Shown: positions 50,801-61,538, counted from the stretch's first letter. The stretch: DNA of 64,000 bases from Jacaranda mimosifolia (GCA_018894105.1 CM032126.1:8893001-8957000); one strand, 5' to 3'. Translations and numbers: made by a program. Notes: generated from the sequence alone by a model not told the origin.

Positions 50801-53242
50801 TCTTGAAACTCGTAAACTTGACAATTCTGATATTGGGTTAATTTACTAAGAGATAAGAGATTGTAAGATAGGTTTTGGAAATGAAGGACGTTATTAAAAG
50901 CAAAATGGGAAGAAATAACATTTGTTCCTTTCCCAGCTATAGTAGAGAGTGGACTCTCTGCTATTCTTATTATCTTATTTCCTACACATGGTTTATATGA
51001 TGAAAATAATTGTGATGACCCAGCCTTATGATCAGTTGCACTGGAATTGATAACCATAGAACAATTTGGATTGGTTACCTAAAAACAATTTAGATTGACA
51101 CTCATAAGGGAAACTATGAGATAATTACCTTTTTGTGCTAAAGAACAGGAGGGATTGGAATTTAGGAACGTTTTGCACAGTTTGTCTGTATGCTCCATTG
51201 TAAATGAAGAGGCGTCTGATGAGAGTGGCTACCTTATTTTGCTAGCCAGAAAAGCCTTAGTTTTTCCCATTTGCTTCTTCCAGATTGCAGGCTTTCGATG
51301 GATTCCAACAATTTTCTCATTGAATTTTTTACAGTAATCAATAATCACACCATGGATTCTGTTTTCTATCCTTCTTTTCACCCTTTGCAGCAAGTGCATC
51401 AAGACTCAGTTTGGTTTCATCTAAGGTGTCATCATGGTATGTCTCCAAGCTTCTCCCCTGGAGAAAACCTCTTTAATTGATCGGAGGGGTTTTCTACTCA
51501 CATTCGTCCTTGGACTTCATCTAGTTCTTTGTTTAATCCTGCAAGAAAAAACCCGATTTTTTGCAAAAAAATTTCATGTATTGGACACTGTCATTGGACT
51601 TCCTACTTTTCCTCTTCAGACAGATCAACTTCTTGCCATGAGGTCGTCATTTCGTTTGTAACTTCTCAATCTCCTTGTTGGGTCTCCACGTCTTAGCATT
51701 CAATTGATACATCTAGAGGTGGTTTTCTAGGTCTGAATACGCATCTCAAATCGCCTCTTAAGTATCCCACACAGTAGGAAGAAACAAAACAGGTTCGAAT
51801 CATTAGATTCATAGAAATGATTAACCAAGCAGCTACCGTAGAATTCTCTGATCTCCATTTCTTCAGCTTCAGATCATTGGCAACAGGGTGCTCCCCTTCT
51901 CCACTTAGATATCCAAGTTTCCATTTGCCATCATAAGTTTGTGATTGTGAGTTTGTGACCATTCTAGGTAATTTTTTTCATGCAGTTTATAAATGTTTAT
52001 TTGAAGAGGATGATTAGAGAGAGATGTAACTGAGTCATGTGGAGAACCTCTAAGGAGCCCCATGCCTTTGGTATCACCAATTATTGTCGAGAGCCCATGC
52101 TCTCATACCATGTAAATTTCATAGAGAGAAATTATTCTCTTATTTCATTGCTTTGGGAAGTAGAGATTAAATAGGATGATAATAAAATCTCAACTTTCCT
52201 GGAAAATATGAATGAACAAACAATAATAAAATAGAATCCTAATAGTTCGAATATTCCAAACTATTCAAGCCTTTATGTTAAATGAAAAATCCTAACCACT
52301 GAACTTACAGTAATCTGTAATGAAGTCTTTCTTTATTACAGTAGAGGACAAGAAAAAGAAACACCCAGAAAAAAAAAAAAATCAGTTTCTGCCATCAGTT
52401 AAAACGAATACAGTTTTCTCTCCTTTGCTTGTAGATGACAACAAATACAAATAAATATTTTACTTTATATGTCTTTGTTAAAATTGTTTGAAATATCTGT
52501 GGCAGAGCTTGCTATGATTGTTTCATGTGTATTGGTGATTTTTTCCATCTGATTTGATTTTTTACTTAAAATTTGTAGGTTGAAGCTGCCAAAGGTTTTC
52601 TGGGAGTGTTGCGGTCTTACCTGGATTCACTGTGTTCTAACCTTCGTTCTCACACAATTACTAATGTTCAATCGAACAATGACAAGGTTTGTTTGTTTCA
52701 AAATTCTTGCAGATTTCTTAACATCTGAAACTCTTCAAAGCAAAAAAACTTTTTTGCCACATTAACATACTATCAGTATTTCTGCACTCCAAATTCATTT
52801 TGTGGAATTAATTTGGAGCATATGGAAATTAATTTCATTATTATTTTTCTGGAATTGATCAGTTGTAAGCTGATTAATTTCTGGAACTATATTATAAATC
52901 AACTGTTTCTGGCTCTCTCACCATAGTAAGTGCCAAGAATGCATCCATTGATCTTCAGGTATCGTTGCTATTAAAGGAGAGTTTCATCGAGTCTTTCCCC
53001 AGTCGAGATCAACCTTTTATGAAGGTGCGCTTCTTAGCAGTATAATTTCGCTGATGCTTCATTTTAAAGTTAGGCATTTTCATTTTAATGTGGGACAATT
53101 CCCATACAGTATTTATTCTGTAAAACACTTCCCTAAAGGTTACGTTTCATTTCGATGATGTATTGGAGCACAGCTTTTTGTGGACACACAGCTCTTCTCT
53201 GTACGTACAGATTTTGTGCTCTCTTTCTTCCAGAAGGAATAG
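28074..53242 (+). CDS. DENN-domain protein, predicted Rab GEF, 18 coding exons, 791 aa
   Basis: Exons: 28074-28370, 29149-29337, 29438-29521, 30159-30218, 30753-30797, 32933-33132, 33777-34217, 34758-34884, 34975-35172, 35416-35505, 35800-35862, 36253-36327, 36460-36510, 39261-39338, 41634-41768, 52579-52686, 52959-53024, 53174-53242. They sum to 2,376 nt with no stop, and every junction is GT-AG and in phase. The protein resembles the Arabidopsis At5g35560/At2g20320 type. uDENN covers about residues 100-310 ([40 protein letters not shown]). A Ser/acidic linker (about 315-475) follows. cDENN is about 482-640 ([68 protein letters not shown]). dDENN is about 640-791 and ends [11 protein letters not shown]...FFQKE. 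DENN proteins load GTP on Rab GTPases in membrane traffic; that role is inferred by family. The start is the first ATG after the leader acceptor. Large introns carry transposons, but the coding sequence looks intact. Confidence 0.93.
32032..32872. mobile_element. hAT-like non-autonomous element in intron 5
   Basis: The left end TAGGGGTGTAAACGGATAT and the inverse of the right end, TAGGGCTGTAAATGGATAT, form an imperfect terminal inverted repeat of about 19 bp. Repeats of TATCCGAAT/ATTCGGATAT fill both subterminal regions; the middle is AT-rich and non-coding. The form resembles widespread plant hAT-type elements. Its flanks are CT- and CA-rich simple sequence, so an 8-bp target duplication cannot be distinguished. 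It lies wholly within the intron between exons 5 and 6. Confidence 0.6.
36511..39260 (+). other. Intron 13 of the DENN gene (2.75 kb)
   Basis: Non-coding intron with simple sequence only: (TAAA)n near 36,785, (TA)n near 37,552, and a (CA)n tract at about 38,786-38,816 running into CCCCGGGGTGGG. I recognise no transposon protein. The donor is ATA|GTGAGT and the acceptor TTGAGCAG|GTAGGT. Confidence 0.6.
39339..41633 (+). other. Intron 14 of the DENN gene (2.3 kb)
   Basis: Intron between the exons ending DANRNQ and beginning [10 protein letters not shown]. The section about 40,100-41,050 is AT-rich with a style unlike the adjacent sequence (GGATGGATTTGATCCAA, GGTAATTTCATGAGG) and may be an old insertion. 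I could not pair its ends. Pyrimidine tracts flank it at 39,535-39,590 and 41,500-41,550. Confidence 0.45.
42790..42993 (-). repeat. 3' LTR of the inner copia element
   Basis: About 204 bp, matching 48,209-48,416 with scattered substitutions and a few indels. On its internal side (42,994 on) the minus strand reads TTGAGGGTGAG just before the LTR, the polypurine tract. Confidence 0.85.
43100..47880 (-). pseudogene. Inner copia Gag-Pol polyprotein, degenerate
   Basis: Reading leftward, gag starts at an ATG at 47,880 ([11 protein letters not shown]) with [20 protein letters not shown]. Then come [19 protein letters not shown], a [15 protein letters not shown] zinc knuckle (46,229-46,456), a protease region (damaged DSGA block near 46,110), and integrase with [17 protein letters not shown] and [20 protein letters not shown] (45,388-45,752). 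The RT has [20 protein letters not shown] and [10 protein letters not shown] (43,941-44,420), and the RNase [21 protein letters not shown] (43,249-43,446). A stop is at 43,102-43,100. A 700-bp insertion (46,588-47,286) and several shifts break the frame, so the element cannot encode its own proteins. Confidence 0.88.
46588..47286. mobile_element. Insertion with GGCGA-rich inverted ends, inside gag
   Basis: The copia gag frame stops at [14 protein letters not shown] on one side and resumes with [12 protein letters not shown] on the other. Between them lie about 700 bp whose two ends carry inverted clusters of GAGGCGAGG/CCTCGCCTC. The middle is AT-rich and simple. The far end reads, on the minus strand, ATAGTTATTAAAGGCGTGAGGCGAGG; the near end lacks the ATAGTTATTAAA part and may be truncated. 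A small non-autonomous DNA transposon is most likely; no clean target duplication was found. Confidence 0.6.
48209..48416 (-). repeat. 5' LTR of the inner copia element
   Basis: About 208 bp. It is directly adjacent to the initiator-tRNA primer-binding site at 48,194-48,206, separated by only two bases. Confidence 0.85.
48700..51962 (-). pseudogene. Outer copia Gag-Pol polyprotein, degenerate
   Basis: The minus-strand ORF begins at about 51,962 ([20 protein letters not shown]), then [18 protein letters not shown], the gag block. At 50,725-51,057 the protease/pre-integrase region reads [20 protein letters not shown] and [19 protein letters not shown]. The usual catalytic Asp-Ser-Gly is altered to Asn-Ser-Ser. 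Shorter RT and RNase H traces occur between 48,850 and 49,900, with the order preserved but large parts lost. More decayed than the inner element, in keeping with being the older of the two. Confidence 0.75.
49000..49195. other. GC-rich block of unknown origin in the outer element
   Basis: About 195 bp (AGCACAGCAGGTGGAGTATC ... GGGTTTGAAGCCGCTGCCCC) is clearly richer in G and C than its surroundings. It does not translate to copia pol, although pol traces flank it. It may be a short inserted element, perhaps SINE-like (the GGTTTGAAGCC piece is B-box-like). Ends and duplication could not be fixed. Confidence 0.3.
52111..52309 (-). repeat. 5' LTR of the outer copia element
   Basis: About 199 bp, intact copy of the outer LTR. 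Comparing it with the split copy (42,678-42,789 plus 48,417-48,507) identified the insertion point of the inner element. Confidence 0.75.
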
Positions 53243-55556
53243 TAGCTGTACTCCTGACAAGGAAGACTAGTGACTGCCATACCAACAATTCTGAGGAACT
53301 TCAACAGCTTTAGTTAAAGTGTATAAATTTTGTTTCACACATAAAGTAATGTGATACCTTCAACATTTTTCCACTCTGTGCACATAATTTAGAGCAGAAG
53401 AAAAACTAGCATATACTGTGTATTGTATTACAGAATGAATGTTGTGTACCAAATATGGAAGTTAAGTATATATACATACATATCATGTCATCTTTATTGG
53501 TCAAGTATTGAGCTATGTTTCAAGCATTTGGACTCTGCAAGAACTAGTTTGCTGTTTTCTGATATATAGTACTACTTACTCCCAGAAGAAAATATAGAGA
53601 CAGAGAGTGACAAGTGATATCTCTGCAATAATATCTAAGAACATTTTATACTATATTTATTCTATGTAAACAGCAGTAAAACATTTATCCATTTTTTTGG
53701 TTTTTTGGGTTACAATGAGCTACTAATTTTTTTTTCATTTTCGTAATTGATTAATTATATATTAAGTTATTATTTTTCTATGAATTGAAAATTAGTTTAT
53801 ATATGCTTCTGTCATTTGATAGATATTCACTTATAACTCTTATTATATAATAAGTTATATATAAGAATCATAATTTAGAAAAAAATACAAAAGAATAAAG
53901 AAATAAAGTTTAAAATGTGAAAAATTACTTTTTACACTCTTTCAATTTAATTTGCTTTTTCTACTTCTTTTTAATTATTTAGATATTTGATTTGTGGAAA
54001 CAAAAGATTAGCTAGAAAATACTTTTGAAATACAAAAAAGAATATATAATAGCTTTTATAACGTAAAGTCATTTTTTTTTTATCTTGATCATATCAAAAT
54101 GATTATTTTGAGTTATCAGTTATATTTACTTTGCATGGTTAAATTTTATGTTTCAAAATCATCTCTTCGTTAAGGAAAAATATTTTTGTACAACGGTGGT
54201 CGAAATTGTAGTGTATGTTATTTTTCATATATTTTCCTGATGCAACAAGTTTGATCTCTTCTTTTACAGATAGACTCTAAAAAACTAATTTTGTTTCTTT
54301 ATGTTGATATCAATCAATAAAAATTAATGAATTCATTTCTCATGATTGTCAGTCTTTTTACAATTTTGGATACAAACATCAGTATTTAATTTAGCTATAA
54401 ACTGGCGTCCCATTTTAGAATATGTATTTTAAAACTATTTTAATTCATATAAATATGAAAAATTGATATGTATATTCTAATTCTCTTGATAAAAGTGTTG
54501 TCTAGGTATAATGAGCATACCAACCAAAGGAATTTTTCACTCAAGAAATTGTAAAATTCTAATAACATGCATTTGTGTGTATTAATTACTTTGATTAGTA
54601 TGTTAAATTTAATACGGACTTACCTAGTTCAAAATAGGTAATTACAACAGTATTTAAGTGTAAAGTAACCAATATAAGTTTATAATATGTAGTTATCAAA
54701 ATATGTTAACACAAATTTCTAACTATATTAAATATTTAATGTTCGTGCACAAAAACTATTAGTACATAACAAATATTGACGTGATATGTATATATTAATA
54801 TTTTTATTCTATAAATAGTTACAAAATATCCTCTCTTCCTCATTTATATGCATCGTTTTATGTAGTGATCAGCATAAGATGACTCCACTTTCATAAACAT
54901 CATGAATCAGATAATTATTTCTGGACAAATTATATTCTCAAAAATGGTAAAAACATAAATGCACTAATGGATTCATAATGTCTTCTGGTCAATTCAAACG
55001 AGCCGAGTTGTTCAATAAATAGGGTTACACATAGTAGAAGTTTGATCTTAATTAATGAAGCCAATTTTGAGTTTGAACTTTCAAGTGACTCAACTTCAAA
55101 TTTATTGTTGGAGGAGTAATTAGCTCATTTAAGCCAAATGAGAAGTGGCTATTCTCAAACAAGTGAAAAATGAAAATAGTTAATGAAGCAAATTAGGTCA
55201 TGTCAGAGTAGCTCTCCTAATGAATGTTGTGTTTGTACTTATCCAACCTATAATGCCATTGCAATTTTGAAAAAGGAAATTTTGTTCCTTGAGAAAAACT
55301 TATATAATATTTTCTTGATGTTTTGGGTTGACTCAATCCATTTAAGTATAACACACATATTTATGCTAATCCTAAATAATGTCGAATAAGAAAAAGAAAA
55401 AAATATATAAATTTTGTTTACTTTTATACTCTTACCTTCAAAAATTATAGATAGTTTGTTATATTATTACTTCCAACTGTTTTTAAAAAAAATATTTTAA
55501 AAATAAAATTCTATTGTGATAAATATCCACTCGATTAGTACAAAATATATATATAA
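53243..55556. other. 3' UTR of the DENN gene and AT-rich intergenic DNA
   Basis: The first few hundred bases after the TAG at 53,242 should be 3' UTR. No single convincing poly(A) signal stands out among many A-rich motifs. From about 53,680 on the sequence is extremely AT-rich, without ORFs, paired repeats or recognisable transposon parts. Confidence 0.4.
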
Positions 55557-55732
55557 TAGGCCAACGAATGTTGGCACAGGAATTCACAAAGATTGTGTGT
55601 TCGACTCCTTCTTTTGATATAAAGAATTTATTAATGAGTGATTTGTAAGTGCCCCCTATAAGTATCCATAGGATTTAGAGTTATTGTCTGATTTTGGTAG
55701 TGATTGAAATCGAATCAACTAAAAATTTTAAA

Positions 55733-55740
<8 letters not shown>
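55557..55740 (+). mobile_element. Possible SINE
   Basis: AGGCCAACGAATGTTGGCAC is followed about 35 bp later by GTGTGTTCGACTCC, which resembles the RNA polymerase III B box (GGTTCGANNCC) of tRNA-derived plant SINEs; TGTTGGCACAGG is a plausible A box. The body runs about 180 bp and ends in an A/T-rich tail (CTAAAAATTTTAAAATATA). No target duplication was found. Confidence 0.32.
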
Positions 55741-55772
<32 letters not shown>

Positions 55773-57092
55773 GGGTGTGGGTTGGGGGGAGGGGTTGCGT
55801 ATTTATTATTGAAAAATTTTGTGGTAGAGTTGGAAGAAGTGGTAGTGGGCAGCCCATATTAAGAAATGCGAAATTGTAAGTGGAGGGTTTGCACTTTACA
55901 GGCTACTGGTAAAAGTAACAGAGGCAGCCAGAGATGAAAAGTAAAAGCAAAGAGATAGAGCAGACCGTACGATCTTTTCATGATCCAGCTGCTGCCTCCT
56001 GCCTCCTGCCTGCTGCCCCATTCACAGTCTCAGACTCAGACTCCATCATCCACCTTTCCCTTTAAATTATAATAATACCACTGGCCACTGCTCCATACTC
56101 ATCTATATTCTTAATAATATAACAGAAATTTGTTAAAAACAAAAACAAAAGAGATCTATATTTATAGATCAACACAATCTCTTGAATAAAACTAGCGACG
56201 ATAGCTAGTTTGAAAATCAATCAACACAATCTCTTGAATCCCTTCCAAATTATTTCAATAAATAATACTTGTAGTTATGAAAATCTTTGCTCTGTTTGAG
56301 ATAATTAATTAAAAAAGAATCGCTCTTTTCTTTTTTTTAATTTATTTTAATATTTTTAATTGTCTATCTCAAAATTCACTCATGTCTAATTTATTTTGGA
56401 TGATGGATCAAAATGCTACTCATCATCTAAAATCATATATTGTTTATTTTCTAAATATAGAATCGATTGATTAATTGAAACCCAATATTGATGAACTTTC
56501 CAACAAGTTTAGTCGAACAAATTCATTAAAAATTACTATCTTTTCCTCAACTATGTAAGATATTTTTTAGTGTCTAGGCGCCAGTGTGTTGACGCCTAAG
56601 CACCATTTATTGGCTCGTTGATGTCTAGGCGCCATTTGATGTTTTTGGTGCCTATATGTTAATTATCTATTCGTAGACCTCAAAAATATAATTATATCTC
56701 ATTCTTTATACTATTTGGTCATTTCAAGCCCCTCAAATATTATATTGTTCAGACTATCTTTGAATTATACCTCAAAAAGAGCTCAAGATTTTGTTTTCTT
56801 ATACAAAAATATTTTGATTTATTTATACTCTATCCAACTAATTTTATCCATATATATAAACATATGTTCAAAATATCCCTTATCATTGTTCATTTTATTC
56901 TATACAATAAATATAATATATTTAAATAAAATAATCCTAATTTCTATCACGTTCAAAAACTAATCTCATTATTAAACATCCCATCTGCAAAAATAATCTG
57001 GGCTTTAAACAATATACCTCATCAAGCATCTGATGTTCTGCGAAGAAATGCACCCCACTGCCCACCCGCCGTGCATTTTACATAAGAAAGGT

Positions 57093-57137
<45 letters not shown>

Positions 57138-57235
57138 TCTTTTCAGTTTTTATTTAAGTTATTACAGTAAATACCACAAAAAACTTTTTACATTTTTTAA
57201 AATTGAAAAAGAAATCTTCTACGGTTAATTAGGAT
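55741..57235. other. Intergenic DNA with simple repeats
   Basis: This holds a (TA)n(GA)n microsatellite with a G-rich tail (about 55,733-55,800). It also holds a CTGCCTCCTGCCTCCTGCC minisatellite-like stretch (about 55,989-56,015) and two copies of GTCTAGGCGCCA (about 56,572 and 56,629). A (TG)n tract lies at about 57,109-57,137. No ORF with homology was seen. Confidence 0.5.
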
Positions 57236-57361
57236 AAAATTCCTTTACCTACTTTCATTTTACACTTTATTCCCCACTTGATTTTCTAAATACTAAACTC
57301 GCTACTTTTTCCAAAACTTTAGGAATCATTCCCCAAATGTTTGAGAAAAACTTAAATACCC

Positions 57362-57829
57362 TTAGGTTGTTCATTCAACACAAACCAAATAGAACAGAAA
57401 TCAAAATTTCGGTACACCAAATTATTGTACTGAATACCGAACTAAATTTTTTTTTCGATTTGGTTCGGTTAAAACCCAAAATATCGAATTTTAAATTTTT
57501 AATATTACTATTAATATATATATTAATTAACAAATAATTTATCAATTAACAATATATATTAATATTAGTATATTAATATTAATATATGGTTAATTAACAG
57601 TATATATATTAATTAATAGTATATTAATATGTATATAATATAATTTTTTTAATTAACAATATATATTAATATTAATTAATATATATTAATTAAAAATTTG
57701 ATTATTCGGTTCGATTCGGTTAACCAGTACAAAAAATTGAAATCGAACCGAATACCAAACCAAAAATATTTGGTACAAACCGAATTTTCGATTTCGATTC
57801 GGCTTGTTAACCACACTGTGAACACCCCT
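57362..57829. mobile_element. hAT-like MITE nested in the left terminal repeat
   Basis: The inverted ends are (TT)AGGTTGTTCA at the left and AGGGGTGTTCACAG as the inverse of the right. The element is flanked by the direct repeat AAATACCCTT (57,354-57,363 and 57,830-57,839), which includes an 8-bp hAT-type target duplication. Subterminal motifs CGGTTCGATTTCGG/CCGAAATCGAAC resemble common plant MITEs; the middle is AT-rich palindromic TATATTAAT sequence. Confidence 0.72.
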
Positions 57830-58439
57830 AAATACCCTTCTGCCTAGCCAATAACAAACAAAACAAAACAAAACAAAACAAAAACAAAAAATGGTGGTTT
57901 TCTTCTCCCCACTCTATCAAATGACAACTTTTCTTCAAAAGCACTTTTTTTTTGTTTGGAAACTGTTTTCTTCTCTGAAGAACAAAAAGCGCGAAAAACA
58001 GCCTCTCGTCTGCCAATAAAAGGGCGCGAACAAAAGAGAGAACGGAAAAGGAAAAACGAAATCAACGCAAGAAGGGGGGGAAAAAAGGCCCTACTACTCT
58101 GCAACTTGCAAAAATGGAACAATCAGAAGCACCAACAATGAGCAAAGAACATAAGAAAAAGAACATAGTTTAGAAAGGTATGTTTTCTGCTACTCATTTC
58201 GAGGACTTTGTTTTCTTTCAAATGTGCGTATTTTTCAGTTTTATAAGTTTTGCAAGTAGATTTTCTTATCTTTCTTTGTTTGAACTCTTTTTTAGTTGTT
58301 AAAAACTTTAACCCATTTGTTACATGTATGATTTTTGTTGTAATATCTAAAAATCTCTTATTTGCACTTGAAAGGCATGAAAGTTATACTTCACTTTCTT
58401 GGAGTTTATACTTTTTATACCTAAAATTATACCTTGAAA

Positions 58440-59030
58440 TTATCTGAAAATGGTAATATATAATCTGTTTGTGTAAAATATATTTTAAAAACAACTGTAG
58501 TACAAAATATTCAAGCTTTCAGTACATATTATCTGAAAGTGGTACTACATAATTTGAGTATCTGAAATACATTTTAGAAGCAACTGTATTACAAAATATT
58601 CAACATTTCAGTACACATTATCTGAAAGTATAGTATATAATATGTATATCTGAAGTACATTTTAGAAGCAACTATAGTACAAAATATTCAATCTTTCAAT
58701 ACATATTATCTAAAAGTGGTTGTATATAATATGTGTATCTGAAGTGTATTTTAGAATCAACTGTAGTACAAAACATTCAAACTTTCAGTACACATTATCT
58801 AAAAGTGGAAGTACATAATCTGAGTATCTGAAGTACATTTTAGAAGCAACTGTAGTACAAAATATTCAACCCTTCAGTACACATTATATAAGTGGTAGTA
58901 CATAATTTGTGTATTTGAAGTACATTTTAGAAGCAACTGTAATACAAAACATTCAATTTTTCAGTGCACATTATCTGAAAGTGATAGTATATAATCTGTT
59001 TATATACTAATTTTTCTTTATTTGATTGCA
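58440..59030 (+). repeat. Tandem array of an about 88-bp unit, about 6.5 copies
   Basis: Units start TATCTGAAAGTGGTAGTATA at about 58,441, 58,529, 58,619, 58,707, 58,796, 58,885 and 58,973, giving periods of 88-90 bp. Each has AGTACATTTTAGAAGCAACT and TAGTACAAAATATTCAA. Copies are roughly 85-95% alike by eye. Confidence 0.9.
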
Positions 59031-59337
59031 GTAAAGGCAAGACATAATGAGATATGCTCTCGTTGCTCCCTAATATTTTCAGGCTAAATTGGAGCATGTG
59101 AAATTCAAGATGGGGTCAAAATATTTTGATGCATTGAAGAAGACTCCTTTTTATATATACATGGATATGGTGTTATGTTGAAGTACCATTCAATAAAAAT
59201 GAAAAGTTGTAGCAAGGTTCAATACAATATGTGAAAAATCAAGTATAAATACATAACAAACGAAGCATATATGGTGTTATGTTGAAGTAATATTCAATTA
59301 AAGTAAAACATTGTAGCGAGGTTCATTCTGATATGCG

Positions 59338-60965
59338 GGAAATGAAGTATAAATGCAGAACAAACAAAGTATATATGGTGTTATGTTAGAGTATATTTTA
59401 TGCAATTGAATAATTATTCTCTAATAATTGTAGTGAGGGTCAAGTACAATATTTTAAGACTATCGAACCAGGTAAAGTACATATTTGTACAGGTGATAGG
59501 ATGGATATGATTGTCAAATGCTCATGTGTTTACAACTTTCAATGCATAAGTATACTTTGGATAATGTGAATGATAACTCTGATCTGTTGAACACTAGTGG
59601 TTATCACTTTAATACTTTAACATTATTTTATTCATACCATACTAAATATTACACATATTTTTAGAGTTTTGGTTGTTAATTACCAAGAAATAAAAGGCAA
59701 ATCATGGAACAAAACTCAAGTTCATCACTATTAGTACAAAAAACAAGAAATAAATACATAATTACCGCAATGAAGTACATATATACCGAAATTAAGTATA
59801 AATCTCCCTTATTAAAGAAATATTTCATGCATTTGTTCATGCTCTAATAGTATATTTTCATTATAAATGAAGTACAAATATAGAACAAATGAAATATATA
59901 TGGTGTTATGTTGAAGTGCACTTTATGCAAGTAAATAGTTAGTCTCTAACAATTGTAGTGAGGGTCAAGTATAATATTTTGAAACTATCGAACTAAGTGA
60001 AGTACATATTTGTACAGGTGATAGGATGGATATGATTGTCAAATTCTCATGTGTTTACAACTTTCAATGCATAAGTATACTTAGGTACTGCGAATGATAA
60101 CTCTGGTCTGTGAAACACTAGTGGTTATTACTTTAATACTTTAATATTATTTTATTCATACCATACTAAATATTACACACATTTTTAGAGTTTTGATTTT
60201 TAATTATCAAGAAATAAAAAGCAAATTATGAAACAAAACTCAAGTTTATCACTATTAGTACAAAAAATAAGAAATAAAATACATAATTGCAGCAATGAAA
60301 TACATATGTCCTGAAATTAAGTATAAATCTCCCTTATTAAAGTAATATTTCATGCATTTATTCATGCTCTGGTAGTATATTTTTAGTATAAATGAAGTAT
60401 AAATGCAGAACAAACAAAGTTATATGGTGTTATGTTGAAGTACACTTTATGCAATTGAATAATTAGTCTCTAATAATTATAGTGAGGGTCAAGTACAATA
60501 TTTTGAGACTATCGAATCAGGTGAAGTACATATTTGCACATGTGATAGGATGGATATTATTGTCAAATGTTCATGTGTTTACAACTTTCAATGCATAAGT
60601 ATACTTAGGTACTGCGAATGATAACTCTGATCTATTCAACACTAGTGGTTATCACTTTAATACTTTAACATTATTTTATTCATACCATACTAAATATTAC
60701 ACATATTTTTAGAGTTTTGGTTGTTAATTACCAAGAAATAAAAGGCAAATTATGAAACAAAACTCAAGTTCATCACTGTTAGTACAAAAAATAAGAAATC
60801 AAGTACATAATTACCGCAATGTAGTACATATGTCCTGAAATCAAGTATAAATCTCTTTTATTAAAATAATATCTCACGTACTTGTTAATGCTCTGGTAGT
60901 ATATTTTCAGTATAAATATAGAACAAATGAAGTATATATGATATTATATAGAAGTACATTTTGTA
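59338..60965 (+). repeat. Three tandem copies of an about 525-bp unit
   Basis: The phrase GTGAGGGTCAAGTA recurs at about 59,433, 59,958 and 60,482. The whole interval matches copy to copy, for example GATAGGATGGATATGATTGT, CACTAGTGGTTAT and CATACCATACTAAATATTAC. The third copy fades out near 60,965. There is no ORF of useful length. AGTACAT/AAGTATA motifs are dense throughout. Confidence 0.9.
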
Positions 60966-61270
60966 TAAAATCTCCCTTATTGAAGTAATATCTCACACAT
61001 TTGTTCATGTTCTCGGACAACATACACATTCTACCTTTTCACTCTAAATTTAATACATCATTGCTGCAATGAAGTACATATGTCTCGAAATCAAGTATAA
61101 ATCTCTCTTATTGAATTACAAAAGCACTGATATCTCGGACAACATGCACATGCTACATTTTCATGCTAAATCAACAAATAGAATATTTGAAGTATAGAAC
61201 TTCAATAATAGAGTACAAGTTTAGGTAAAATGAAGTGCAATTTCAGATAAACAAAGTACAATTTTATAAA

Positions 61271-61538
61271 AAAAAATGAAGTATAACTCCAAAACACTTC
61301 AAGTATAAGACGCCAATAATTGTAGTACAATTTTGGATAATCAATTAGTAGAACCCTTGAAGTATAAAACTTAAATAATATAGTACAATTTTATGCAAAA
61401 TAAAGTATAATTTTAGGTAATGAAGTACAATTTTATATTAAAAAAAAGTACAATTCCAGAACACTTGAAGTATAAGACTCTAGCAATTGCAGTACAATTT
61501 TGGGTAATCAATTAGTTGAACACTTGAAGTATAAAACT
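61271..61538 (+). repeat. 167-bp direct duplication
   Basis: AACACTTCAAGTATAAGAC near 61,293 and AACACTTGAAGTATAAGAC near 61,460 begin two related copies that also share GTACAATTTTGG and ATAATCAATTAGT. The second copy leads directly into the inverted 88-bp array. Confidence 0.7.

Larger units (their letters stand above)
42678..52309 (-). mobile_element. Outer Ty1-copia retrotransposon in intron 15, antisense
   Basis: The right (5') LTR at 52,111-52,309 begins TGTAAATTTCATAGAGAGAA on the + strand. Its left partner starts TGTAAATTTTGTAGAGGGAA at 42,678 and is interrupted at about 42,789 by the inner element. It resumes at about 48,417 with AACAATAATC and ends near 48,507 (CTAACCACGGAATCTTAAC versus CTAACCACTGAACTTACA). 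Next to the right LTR is a primer-binding site, TGGTATGAGAGC on the minus strand, one mismatch from the initiator-tRNA complement. Internal sequence (48,508-52,110) is about 3.6 kb, shorter than a full copia, so part is lost. Flanking pentamers do not match well. Confidence 0.8.

Noticed and set aside
55960..56070. CTGCCTCCTGCCTCCTGCC stretch as a possible exon or promoter
   Set aside because: Too short, no open frame with homology, and no gene follows downstream.
57109..57137. (TG)n tract as a possible element terminus
   Set aside because: It is a simple microsatellite; similar tracts occur at 1,029-1,049, 38,786-38,816 and 63,522-63,548 without associated structure.
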